Positions 53,801-59,479 of a stretch of 64,000 nt of DNA are shown piece after piece (the stretch's first letter is position 1; every line of letters begins with the position of its first letter). This DNA comes from Sipunculus nudus. Lineage: Eukaryota; Annelida; Sipuncula; Golfingiida; Sipunculidae. Where the stretch lies: positions 242,501 to 306,500 of the forward strand of contig CM049309.1 in the NCBI GenBank assembly GCA_026874595.1, in the 5' to 3' direction. A program made the translations under genes and the position numbers. The notes below the pieces were generated by a model. The model did no database searches and was not told the origin of the DNA. It saw only the letters and a program-made list of their open reading frames with translations.

Positions 53801-56800
53801 GCAGAATTCACTGTGATAATTTGACAGTCAAGGCTCATGCAATAAACAAAAGTCAGACGTATAGATTTAAATGATTTATTAACATATTAAGATGAATTAC
53901 ATGAAATTACACTTAATCGGTAATCAATAAATCACATGATTATAGGTGTAGGTGCATTATACAGGGCTGTATTTCAGGGAGCTAAAACAGTAACTGAACC
54001 CACATTTTTTGCTTATAAAAAATGTGGGTTCAATGCCTAATAGGCTTCTACAATACCCTAGTATAAATCATATATTAATATCTTATCATTTGTTTTAGAA
54101 ATATAGGAAAAATAAGTGTCATTTCATGAATTAGTTTCCTTGACGTGATATGTGTCGGTGACGTCATTGACAAAAACAACAAATGTGGGTTGACCATAAA
54201 CATAAAAGATCAGCTAATATATTAAGTGAACTCACATTTTCTTTTAAAAAAATGTGGGTTCAATGCCTGATAGGCTTTTACTTTATACTTATATAAGTTA
54301 TATATAATAGTATTTTATAAGTTAGAAATATGCAGTAAAAAATAAGTGTCACATCTTGACTTACTTTCTTGACGTTCTACATGACGTCTTCAATAAAAAT
54401 GCCTAAAACTATAAAAGTGGGTTCACTTTGCACAAAATAAAGTTTGGTACATAGGCAGAAATGTGGGATTCTGTAAAAAAAAAAAATTGGGTTCACTAGT
54501 TGAGTGTGTATTAGGAATTGAACCTACATTTTGCTGTATACAAATGTGGGTTCACTTGTTATTTTAGCCCCCTGAAGTCCCGTATAATGCACGTATACCT
54601 AATTATCAGTTCATGGGTCCCTGTACCTTGTTGTTCAGGGCCGGCCGCCATGTTATTTTTCTGGTCAGGCAGACTTTTAATCAACATCTTTGACGGGGAT
54701 TAACAGATTAACCGTTATTGTTCCCCAAAATTCGGCCACTGTCTCTCGATGCGTGCCCAGATATTCTCCAGCTCACCACATCATACCAAACTGAACGATC
54801 CGTCACATTAGCAAACTCGTAACTCATACCAAAGTCAAACCGTATTATAGGGGATTTGCGACACAAATGAGTTATGAGTTTTTTGTTTTAAAATTTACTA
54901 CAATTTTATTTTATAACTTAATGAGAGATCTCTGATTCTAAAACAGTTAATTTTTTACTCTTCAACATAGTAAAGGAACCTCTGCCCTTTACATATACAA
55001 GACCACTACCAACATGACAATGGATTCTGTGAAATATTTATGATTTAAGCTCAGCTGATGTACTATCAGTCAATTACTTTTATACATTTTGTTCATTAGT
55101 CAAATTTACTCATTCAAATAATTCTGGCTCATCACTATTTCCTTATATTGTATAATCAACTTAAATGAAGCTGCAATTTTCAGTTACTGTGGTACAATGT
55201 ATACCTAATTGGTGTGTTTCAACAAGCATATTAAATTATGTATCCCCTCTCACTGGGGGAAGGTGTTTGGTCTTCCATTGTTGACTTCGGAGGCATTGAA
55301 TTATTGTGTATTGTTTCCTCAAATTTGATACACAAGTTGTTTCAATCAAGTTCTCAAAAAAAAAAAAAAATGGAAAACCAGTGACCTTAACTATAGCTAT
55401 AATTGTTTCTAGGATTTCTTGTGAATGTTATAACTTTTGAATCAATGCCTATTCTTTCCTCAAATTTGATATACAAGTTGTTTCAATCAAGTTCTCAAAA
55501 AAATCGGAAAATTTATGACCTTGACCTTTACCCTCTATGTCAAATCAGCCAAAATAGACGTTTTTTAACCACTCTATATATTTTTTTAAAATTTGATATG
55601 TGAATGGCATCAAAGAAAACTTTTTTGACAAATTAAAAAAAAAACAGTGAGCTTGACCTTCATATTCAAGGTCAAATCAGCCAATATATAATTTTTTTTG
55701 TGAAATTTGATACTTGAATTGTTTTTACTAAACTCTGGGATGAATGTGAAAAACCAGTGACCTTTTCCTTCGAATTCATCTCATAACTGGAAAAGCACTG
55801 CAAATTTGTTTCTCCAATTTAATACACCAGATGATTCTGAAACTGGAGAAAAAAACACACTCATGGAATGGTTCTGCCCCATTGGATTCCATGCAGTATG
55901 CCATGCACCAATTGAAAGGCAGTCATGAGGTTGATTCTATGGAAATATATATCGCTTATAATTTTTCCCCACAGATTTGGGCATGGGGGCCCATTGGGAG
56001 GGGACACATAGTATCTGTATTTGTGAATGCAAAACTCATTCTAGTTTAGTTTGTTCTGCTTTGAAAAAGGAAAAATTTCAATTTGTTCTACATCCTTTTA
56101 TTTCACTTAATATTATATTAAACATGCATTATTATTCTTTATCTCATCAATTTCTTTCTTAATCTTTCATTTTCATGGTTTCATACATCCTCAGTGAGTA
56201 TTTCTACATGCGTATAAAATCACACATAGAATATGGTTGAGATACTGATACTTTAATGAATATGTGATCACGAGAAGTTTCTGTAATCAATGAAAGTGTG
56301 CCATAAACATCAAATGTGTTTTTTGTATATCTATCAAATAGTGAGATACAAAAAACCTTGAACTGTTGCCTAATTTCCATATTCAGGGATTCTATACAAA
56401 TATATTCTAGGTGTTGCCTCTTCAGCTCCTGGGCTCATTTTATTAGTTAATACCACAATCTGTAGCAGGATTTTGTATAGGGAGGAATTGTTGTATAGAT
56501 AGTGCCTTTGTAATTATGATTAATGTGCAACAGTGTACCACATGTACAATGCAGGATGCTTGTGCTATTATCAGTGCCATATGTTGACAGTGCTTGAAAC
56601 ATTTCGTCTTCTGAAATTTTTTTGTCAGTAGTTCTTACCTCCCACAAAAGTAAATATCCATTAATGGCATTTATGTTATAAACAAAACAAACTATATGTA
56701 ATTTTCATTATAATTTCAGGAATACTCTTGTGTTGATAAATAAACATGAGATGATATAAACATCTCTCAGAAACACTTAATGAACATAATGAACACTAGA

Positions 56801-57060
56801 TGGGGTTGGTTATCAGTCAAGGTACCTTTCGCAGTATATACACTTATTATGTATAATACCTGATGTAACCTGTGCTTCATTCCCGTGAACAGGAGCAGCT
56901 GCCGGCTGATGCTGTGACTGAGTGGGAGCTGAGAGGAGAGGTGTCCACTGTCATGCAGTTGCTGCTACTGCTGCTGGAAGCCACTCACTCCACACTGGAC
57001 ACCTGTAGATGGTACAGTCAGCAGGTCCATGCTGCCTGGCACACTGGACACAATCTCAAG
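5822..57060 (+). CDS. CPLANE1: CPLANE1 (C5orf42/JBTS17) homologue, 10 internal exons, partial
   Basis: CPLANE1 is a very large protein of the CPLANE module (with INTU, FUZ, WDPCP and RSG1). It acts at the basal body to recruit intraflagellar transport A proteins, and so supports ciliogenesis and Hedgehog signalling. Ten exons join in one frame: 5822-6004, 6398-7606, 8633-8814, 9579-9653, 16651-16850, 17320-17494, 35478-35703, 42481-42632, 43141-43361, 56893-57060. They total 2791 nt, about 930 codons, with no stop. All introns are GT/AG and all phases agree. Landmarks shared in order with vertebrate CPLANE1, as I recall it, are RSYWV.D, MRQRFS, SDGYMVT, QSMAR.MAAYFTN.P, PEAVWLA..LGDWK and YLPAPP.YCPQP. 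First and last exons are outside the window. Identity is strong; exact borders of e3-e5 are inferred from phase. Confidence 0.92.
6005..6397 (+). other. Intron 1 (393 bp)
   Basis: Intron between e1 and e2, AT-rich, GTAAGT...TTTTCAG, phase 2. I see no repeat or other feature in it. Confidence 0.85.
6398..7606 (+). CDS. CPLANE1: CPLANE1 exon e2 (large internal exon)
   Basis: A 1209-nt exon. The acceptor is TTGAATTTTCAG (to 6397); the first base completes the CA. codon left by e1. The donor is AAA|GTGAGT at 7607. It begins with a Ser/Asp-rich stretch, then LMRQRFSVAIHPRHPV and CSDGYMVTVMQLPG, which match MRQRFS and SDGYMVT of vertebrate CPLANE1. A basic linker (KTGRTEKTRKVTFNIRR) and an acidic linker follow. 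A helical, Leu-rich part comes next (HLIELQKVLVLAWSLAASHV, LYKLLLHLSKLDAVSQHLL), corresponding to the vertebrate region ELHSIQKTLLAAWT. It is the longest coding block here and free of repeats. Confidence 0.94.
7607..8632 (+). other. Intron 2 (1026 bp)
   Basis: AT-rich intron, GTGAGT...TTTTCAG, phase 2. No mobile element or tandem repeat recognised; an A-run lies at about 8592-8601. Confidence 0.82.
8633..8814 (+). CDS. CPLANE1: CPLANE1 exon e3
   Basis: The acceptor is TTCTTGATTTTCAG (8632). The first base A completes the AA. codon from e2 to give Lys. It encodes LAFSWKLLYRHVAQLYVTDV, DHLKPVLRLVAAIQVKLLG and KRKAKVTQ, which fits the vertebrate segment LWRVLYKKTLWYQAQLTRR...VKSLLCHIQ. The donor is AAG|GTCAGG at 8815. 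An alternative GT at 8805 is excluded because joining it to e4 would give a stop. Ends in phase 1. Confidence 0.85.
8815..9578 (+). other. Intron 3 (764 bp)
   Basis: AT-rich intron, GTCAGG...TTTTCAG, phase 1. Nothing beyond low-complexity AT stretches recognised. Confidence 0.8.
9579..9653 (+). CDS. CPLANE1: CPLANE1 exon e4 (75 nt, symmetric)
   Basis: A short exon with clear splice signals (acceptor TGTTGTTTTCAG, donor CAG|GTAAAT) and phase 1 at both ends, so it could be skipped without a frame change. It encodes TRLGINGHLMNATDSWVQQL and a few more residues. The sequence is poorly conserved. It sits where vertebrate CPLANE1 has a variable stretch ending in a Ser..Val..Trp segment. The call rests on splice signals and frame rather than on similarity. 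Confidence 0.72.
9654..10279 (+). other. Start of intron 4, no feature recognised
   Basis: Donor GTAAAT at 9654. The stretch is unremarkable AT-rich intron up to the T-run preceding the family A element. Intron 4 continues to 16650. Confidence 0.7.
12389..12405 (+). repeat. Poly-C tract in family B
   Basis: A C-run of about 17. Similar C-runs recur at 12108-12121, 12932-12952, 14090-14106, 19830-19839, 26917-26925 and 30369-30390 at comparable places in family B modules, near GTTGTAACTCCCATCAT. Confidence 0.8.
13515..13590 (+). repeat. CT-rich low-complexity tract in family B
   Basis: A TCTCTTTC/CTCTCT tract following GGCAGTAATTACCAGAGAGC. The same flank and tract recur at about 26270-26398 and 29728-29857 in copies B4 and B3. 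Confidence 0.85.
16163..16650 (+). other. End of intron 4
   Basis: AT-rich intron between the family A terminus and the acceptor of e5. No further feature recognised. Confidence 0.7.
16651..16850 (+). CDS. CPLANE1: CPLANE1 exon e5
   Basis: The acceptor is TTAATAACTTCAG (16650). The first two bases complete an Ala codon. It encodes GLLHSMLYTLLLRDELRPAL, then ELTEFLIRHPSAREAL and VRQTMLMLLQDQM. This is a helical repeat-like block in the place of the vertebrate segment with LSLLYCHLYSYNLNDAQGLC. Ends in phase 0 at ATG|GTGGGC. The reading frame joins e6 without change. Similarity is moderate, but codon content is clearly coding-like against the AT-rich introns. Confidence 0.85.
16851..17319 (+). 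other. Intron 5 (469 bp)
   Basis: Phase 0 intron, GTGGGC...TTATGCAG. AT-rich, with no repeat recognised. Confidence 0.8.
17320..17494 (+). CDS. CPLANE1: CPLANE1 exon e6
   Basis: The acceptor is TATTTTTTTATGCAG (17319), starting in phase 0. It encodes KAVRVLVQSMARIMAAYFTN, then LPMYVFPPHAPKRVLPLH. This is one of the best-conserved blocks: vertebrate proteins have VRVIQSMARFMAAYFTNQP and CIFPPH. The donor is CAAG|GTCAGT at 17495, phase 1. The following intron is 18 kb and carries the nested elements and the 54-bp array. Confidence 0.95.
17495..18975 (+). other. Start of intron 6
   Basis: AT-rich intron. At about 17650-17880 there are two diverged copies of a phrase with GATTGCTCTCATG and GGTTTTGG plus a CTGTCTG tract, probably an old element remnant. 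A possible tRNA-derived SINE lies at about 18060-18240. No exon recognised. Confidence 0.6.
18060..18240 (+). mobile_element. Possible tRNA-derived SINE remnant
   Basis: GC-richer than its surroundings. It has an A-box-like TATCTCAGTGG at 18087-18097 (one mismatch to the Pol III A-box). No convincing B-box or target duplication was found, so this is weak. Confidence 0.25.
18976..21479 (+). mobile_element. Helitron-like element, family B copy 2
   Basis: The same 5' hairpin as other B copies after a T-run (18972-18976), with a GTCCGTCC tract and the ATTCGGCATACAGTTAGATG block. It is shorter (2.5 kb), with fewer core modules. The 3' end has CAGCTGAGC, the perfect palindrome GACCCATGGGTC, and CCTTG to 21479 followed by TT. 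Confidence 0.78.
21480..22160 (+). other. Intron 6 stretch between elements
   Basis: AT-rich, with three loose direct repeats at about 21960-22110 built on CAACAGG..AAGAGTTCACTTGGTGCAG. No coding signal. Confidence 0.5.
23737..27760 (+). mobile_element. Family B copy 4, inserted in family B copy 3
   Basis: Complete about 4.0-kb element with the same head, core modules and tail as copy 3. Its core from about 24303 is nearly identical to copy 3 from about 27766, an offset close to 3.46 kb, so the two are young relatives. It ends in GACCCATGGGTC and CCTTG at 27756-27760. Confidence 0.75.
26270..26398 (+). repeat. CT-rich low-complexity tract (copy B4)
   Basis: Imperfect (CT)n/(CTTT)n tract after GGCAGTAATTACCAGAGAGC. 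Opposite-strand open frames here are purely Arg/Glu repeats and not genes. Confidence 0.85.
29728..29857 (+). repeat. CT-rich low-complexity tract (copy B3)
   Basis: Counterpart of the tract at 26270-26398 in the enclosing copy, with slightly different run lengths. Confidence 0.85.
30959..32552 (+). mobile_element. Helitron-like element, family D copy 1 (plus)
   Basis: It interrupts family B copy 3; copy 4 supplies the empty site (GATATT then CTAAGC). The 5' hairpin has arm GTATCCGCCAAAAC, loop AGA and a 3' arm pairing with one bulge. A CCG-repeat tract follows at about 31006-31033. The core is tandem 280-bp units (31437, 31717 and 31997 are equivalent points), each with two GGTGGCGCCACC palindromes. 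The 3' end has GGCGGATAC (32512-32520), a hairpin (GTAGTCG, CTTGT, CGACTAC) and CTAG at 32549-32552 before T. Confidence 0.8.
33775..34495 (+). repeat. Family E core units and tail
   Basis: Units of about 125 bp with ACCTACAAT and CTGAAAT marks (33900, 34029, 34150, 34268). The tail has CACATGTACCTGAAAAGTAA and ends near GCCTTG|T at 34495, resembling the tails at 53618 and 62335. Confidence 0.65.
34567..35477 (+). repeat. 54-bp minisatellite derived from the e7 splice acceptor
   Basis: About 16 copies of a 54-bp unit: TGTGTACAATATTTTGTGTT, ATAG, then ATGACCGCATGGTGCCACTG, then TTTTAATGAA. The ATAG|ATGACCGCATGGTGCCACTG part is the acceptor plus the first coding bases of e7. Units near the exon are almost identical to it; those near 34600-34900 are more diverged. 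All copies I checked read a stop soon after CTGTTT in the exon frame. One unit is inverted (35114-35158). Because 54 is a multiple of three, the minus strand shows long open frames with 18-residue periodicity that are not genes. Confidence 0.93.
35114..35183 (-). repeat. Inverted 54-bp unit plus fragment of downstream intron
   Basis: 35114-35158 is the reverse complement of an array unit and forms a hairpin with the unit before it (16-bp arm TAGATGACCGCATGGT). It is followed at 35159-35183 by 25 bases identical to 35750-35774 in intron 7, beyond the exon. Confidence 0.9.
35478..35703 (+). CDS. CPLANE1: CPLANE1 exon e7
   Basis: The acceptor is TATTTTGTGTTATAG (35477). The first two bases AT complete an Asp codon with the G of e6. 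It encodes DDRMVPLFQETITSVISQDG, then WTPDRTLDLLLLAGLLPEAV and WLAHTLGDWKAAF. Vertebrate CPLANE1 has WTVEYALDLLFIGGLVPEAVW and LAYKLGDWK here. The donor is AGG|GTAGGA at 35704, phase 2. The first 24 or so coding bases together with the acceptor are the unit of the minisatellite directly upstream (34567-35477). Confidence 0.95.
35704..36439 (+). other. Start of intron 7, with a short minisatellite
   Basis: 35745-35930 holds four copies of a unit of about 55 bp (GGCTGAATAATTTATATCTC, AAATAGAAGGAGCACAAATC). The rest, to 36439, is AT-rich intron with no exon recognised. Confidence 0.8.
36440..42417 (+). repeat. 68-bp minisatellite array, about 88 copies
   Basis: Unit: ACTGTCTCAGTTGTCTGTAA, TAGAGAGGTTCCTGGGAGAT, AACTGACCTTCATATCTACT, TTTACAAG. 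The array fills nearly all of intron 7 (6 kb). Variants (GATAACT/GATTACT, CATATCT/CATGTCT, ACAAG/TCAAG/ATGAG, CTCAG/ACAG/CTCAT) occur in blocks, and longer blocks are themselves repeated at 544 bp (8 units) and 1020 bp (15 units). It ends 63 bp before e8. The left end has a variant unit starting GTGGAACCGTGTAGCCCAAA. Confidence 0.95.
42481..42632 (+). CDS. CPLANE1: CPLANE1 exon e8
   Basis: The acceptor is TTTATTTGTTGACAG (42480). The first base T completes a Gly codon (GG from e7). It encodes LRQALSLPDQLQPSRILQEK, then LSVIFQRGLTVEIKDKEPRS. Vertebrates have LPSSMTPGQIFQEKLQSLLG here. The donor is ACAG|GTATCT at 42633, phase 1. It lies only 63 bp downstream of the last 68-bp repeat unit. Confidence 0.88.
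42633..43140 (+). other. Intron 8 (508 bp)
   Basis: Phase 1 intron, GTATCT...TTTCTACAG. AT-rich; no repeat beyond T-runs. Confidence 0.85.
43141..43361 (+). CDS. CPLANE1: CPLANE1 exon e9
   Basis: The acceptor is TTTTATATTTTCTACAG (43140); phase 1 entry gives an Ala codon. It encodes an acidic start (MDDDLEHLTKTLQDLLLG), then MRHLSEQLKSLCKKFPPFVP and EGFYLPAPPVYCPQPPI. The block YLPAPP.YCPQP is nearly identical in vertebrate CPLANE1 and is diagnostic. The donor is GAG|GTATGG at 43362, phase 0. Confidence 0.95.
43362..44091 (+). other. Start of intron 9, possible old family B-like remnant
   Basis: TATAGCTCAGTTGACCTCAG at 43404 and GACCCATGGGTC at 43678 resemble the head and tail palindrome of family B, so 43404-43700 may be a decayed relative. 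The rest is plain AT-rich intron. Confidence 0.4.
44092..46898 (+). repeat. 66-bp minisatellite array, about 42 copies
   Basis: Unit: AAATGACCCACCAAACAAAC, TGCTTGATGAAACTGTATGA, CCCATTGTTTCATGGCCTTG, TGTGGT. Four units have the GACCCACC segment turned into C-runs of 8 to 17 (44168, 44371, 45579, 45846). Diverged units with CTCCTTGATAAA occur at both ends and near 44870, suggesting two expansions. The length is a multiple of three, so the minus strand has long open frames in two phases (up to 553 codons at 44960-46621). These are by-products, not a gene. Confidence 0.95.
46899..49217 (+). mobile_element. Family A copy 3, split by family C copy 2
   Basis: The 5' hairpin is partly lost where the 66-bp array joins it (CATGGCCGCCACAAAGTGGC). 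The head continues to GTACAGACTTTTT, where family C enters. Units of about 180 bp resume at 48318 and run to a tail with GCCCCAGGCGGGG, a hairpin (GTGTCG TTC TGACAC) and CTAG at 49214-49217 before T. Confidence 0.75.
46981..48317 (+). mobile_element. Helitron-like element, family C copy 2 (intact)
   Basis: A complete 1337-bp copy. The 5' end TAGCCCTCAGCC folds on GGCTGATGGGCTA with one bulge; a GTCCGTCCGTCC tract follows. The core has three units of about 305 bp (GATATCTCGAAAAGGATTCA, GATGGGTGACCTTGACCTAT, TGGTGGCGCCACC). The inverted 5' copy GGCTGAGGGCT lies at 48281-48291. The 3' hairpin (TCAGC, TTTT, GCTGA) is followed by CTAG at 48314-48317 before T. Confidence 0.8.
49218..51135 (+). other. 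Intron 9 stretch, mostly featureless
   Basis: AT-rich. A remnant at about 50740-50952 looks like a decayed family D/E tail (GATGCCACCTGCAATAATTT, then CAGTATCCTAG before T). A C-run lies at about 49597-49616. No exon recognised. Confidence 0.55.
51141..51374 (+). repeat. 78-bp tandem repeat, three copies
   Basis: Copies start at 51141, 51219 and 51297 (ACCTCTGTGTAATTGAGAAG ...). They are nearly identical, so the duplication is recent. Confidence 0.92.
51385..53520. mobile_element. Foldback element with inverted arms of about 430 bp
   Basis: The left arm (about 51385-51795) and the right arm (about 53075-53520) are diverged inverted copies. Paired landmarks are CATGTTAAACAAAAAGATGA on the left and its complement near 53210-53230 on the right, GTTGTGTCAAA against TTTGACACAAC, and GCCGCCAAAACGTAAACA against TGTTTATGTTCTGGCGGC. 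The middle (51796-53074) is very AT-rich with repeated TGTGACCAC/GTGGTCACA motifs. No transposase seen. Target duplication not resolved. Confidence 0.72.
53515..53618 (+). mobile_element. Family E tail fragment
   Basis: ACATGTACTT..AATGGTCAAG, then AGGCCTGCAGGCCTTG ending at 53618 before TT. Same tail as 62230-62335. It directly adjoins the right arm of the foldback element. Confidence 0.6.
53619..53938 (+). other. Intron 9 stretch, nothing recognised
   Basis: AT-rich sequence between the family E tail and the MITE; no feature seen. Confidence 0.6.
53944..54601. mobile_element. MITE with inverted ends and internal hairpins
   Basis: The terminal inverted repeats are about 45 bp (AGGTGTAGGTGCATTATAC and GGGAGCTAAAA on the left, their complements at 54560-54601 on the right). 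They are flanked by ATTAT at 53939-53943 and 54602-54606. Inside, GAACCCACATTT pairs with AAATGTGGGTTC in three places (about 53996, 54230 and 54521), and the first two lie in a tandem unit of about 235 bp. No coding capacity. Confidence 0.75.
54607..56892 (+). other. End of intron 9, with a short diverged tandem repeat
   Basis: At about 55280-55780, diverged units of about 140 bp share TCCTCAAATTTGATA, CAAGTTGTTTCAATCAAGTT and CAGTGACCTT, probably the core of an old element. The rest is AT-rich intron with no exon recognised. Confidence 0.6.
56893..57060 (+). CDS. CPLANE1: CPLANE1 exon e10 (last exon in window)
   Basis: The acceptor is CATTCCCGTGAACAG (56892), phase 0. It encodes VSTVMQLLLLLLEATHSTLD, then TCRWYSQQVHAAWHTGHNLK. 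This corresponds to the vertebrate segment VLQRVLLLFRAARCSFPVAQ and WYILQLRRARTVMQ. The donor is AAG|GTATCA at 57061, phase 0. At least 6.9 kb of intron follow with no further recognisable exon before the window ends. Confidence 0.9.
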
Positions 57061-57436
57061 GTATCATGAGTCATTGGTCACTTATGTTTGATATTTATAT
57101 GGATACGGTAACTGTTCATGTATGCACTGTAAGTGACTCCTCTACCATGCCACCTTCTTGTTGGGTGCAGGGGCTATGTTTTAAGGTCTAGGCATTAACC
57201 AAAAATAATAAAACTTTAATTATTTTTTTTAAAATTGTCAAATTCTAGGTCAATGTGATACCCACCTTGTCACAAAAATGAGACAATATAATTTCATTAT
57301 TAAGCTCGTAGCATTTTAACTGACATGTCAATCCAACTTGGTGAGCAAACATGTATACCGACCAGTCTTAATTTAGCTGGAAATCGAAAAAAGAGTTACA
57401 ATCCTGGATTTTTGTAAAAACACTACATTATGAAAA
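57061..57436 (+). other. Start of intron 10
   Basis: Donor GTATCA at 57061. AT-rich; no feature up to the family D copy. Confidence 0.75.
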
Positions 57437-59184
57437 CTAGAATACGGGTAATTGACAAGCGACTACGTGTATCCGCCAAAATCAGAGAAGGACGGGTGAA
57501 GTGAGGCATTGATTGAGTGGCAAAGGGATATAGAGTTACATGTGTTAAATATTAGAATGGATCTCTGCCACATAAACATGATTGTAGGTGGCGCCACCTG
57601 TTATTTGAATGAGAAACTATCCAAGATATATACACATGCAAAATTTCATGTGGAAAAGTCTAACCACTGCAGAGATATGAGTAATTTTATCCCACAGCAG
57701 ACAAACAGATGGACGCTGTGCAAAAATGGCTGCAGGTGGCGCCACCATTTTTGTTCATGTTATAAAGCTATCCTAGGGCTACATTTGTGTAAAGTTTTTT
57801 TCCTGATTGGTCAAACGGTTCCCGAGATATGAGCTTGGATGTCTGCAGCATAAACGTGAATGTAGGTGGCGCCACCTGTCATAAAATCAAGAAAGCTATC
57901 TAGGATGTATATGCATGCCGAATTTTAGGTGAATTAGTCAAACCACTGCAGAGATATGAGTGATTTTAACCCCAGGCAGATTAACAAATGGACACTGTGC
58001 AAACATGGTTGCAGGTGGCGCCACCTTTTGTTGTGTATGTTATAAAGCTATCCCAGGGCTACATTTGTGTAAAAAAATTTTCCGGATCGGTCAAACGGTT
58101 CCTGAGATATATGGATTTATGTGTGGAGTGTTAACATGATTGAAGGTGGCGCCACCTGTCATTAAATCAAGAAAGCTATCTAGGATGTATATGCATGCTG
58201 ATTTTTAGGTGAATTAGTCAAACCTCTGCAGAGATATGAGTGATTTTAACCCCAGGCAGATGAACAAATGGACACTGTGCAAACATGGTTGCAGGTGGCG
58301 CCACCTTTTGTTGTGTATGTAATAAAGCTATCCCAGGGCTACATTTGTGTAAAAATTTTTTCAGGATCGGTCAAACGGTTCCCAAGATATATGGGATTAT
58401 GTGTGGAGCGTTAACGTGAATGTAGGTGGCGCCACCTGTCACAAAATCGAGAAAGCTATCTAGGATGTATATGCATGCCGAATTTTAGGTGAATTAGTCA
58501 AACCACTGCAGAGATATGAGTGATTTTAACCCCAGGCAGATGAACAGATGGACACTGTGCAAACATGGTTGCAGGTGGCGCCACCTTTTGTTGTGTATGT
58601 TATAAAGCTATCCCAGGGCTACATTTGTGTAAAATTTTTTTCCGGATCGGTCAAACGGTTCCCAAGATATATGGGATTATGTGTGGAGCGTTAACGTGAA
58701 TGTAGGTGGCGCCACCTGTCACAAAATCGAGAAAGCTATCTAGGATGTATATGCATGCCGAATTTTAGGTGAATTAGTCAAATCACTGCAGAGATATGAG
58801 TAATTTTAACCCCAGGCAGATGAACAGATGGACACTGTGCAAACATGGTTGCAGGTGGCGCCACCTTTTGTTGTGTATGTTATAAAGCTTTCCCAGGGCT
58901 ACATTTGTGTAAAATTTTTTTCCGGATCGGTCAAACGGTTCCCGAAATATTTGGGTTTATGTGTGGAAACAGACGCACAAACGGACGCTGGGCAGAGACG
59001 AAAGGTCAGAGGTCAAGGTCACTTGGTTAGGCACCAGTTCACATGTGACCCGATAATTTGTGTAAGTTTCGGAAAAATCTGTCCAGTAGTCTCAGAGGAG
59101 TTCTCCGGAAACGAACGCGGCGGCGGCGGCGGCGGAACCCGGTCAAAAACATAGTATCCGCAAAACTTCGTTTTGGCGGATACA
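57437..59184 (-). mobile_element. Helitron-like element, family D copy 2 (minus)
   Basis: Reverse orientation to copy 1. On the minus strand it starts at 59184 with GTATCCGCC and a hairpin (loop GAA). A CCG-repeat follows (about 59118-59136 on plus), then tandem units of 280 bp. Ten GGTGGCGCCACC palindromes lie at about 57585, 57734, 57864, 58012, 58144, 58292, 58424, 58572, 58704 and 58852. It ends in a decayed hairpin and CTAG at 57437-57440. No coding capacity. Confidence 0.8.
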
Positions 59185-59479
59185 ATTAGTGTCTTTCAGC
59201 AAAGGGTATGTTTGAACAATAACATCAAGCATGCCCCTCTCAGATTATGACGTCAGTGGGTGAGAAAAGAAGAAACTGAAGCAATATCCCCTTGTTTGGT
59301 CAGTTGCATGCAAATATCTCAGCAGAATGTCAACAAATCATCATATGTAAATCAAACATTATTACATGTAATTTGACAACTTACGTCTACAATCTTTTAC
59401 CAACTTGAAGATTTTATAATGTCAGACTGCACCAGAGCCACCTCCATTATTTGTTGAGGTTAGGGGATTCCCAGGGCTT

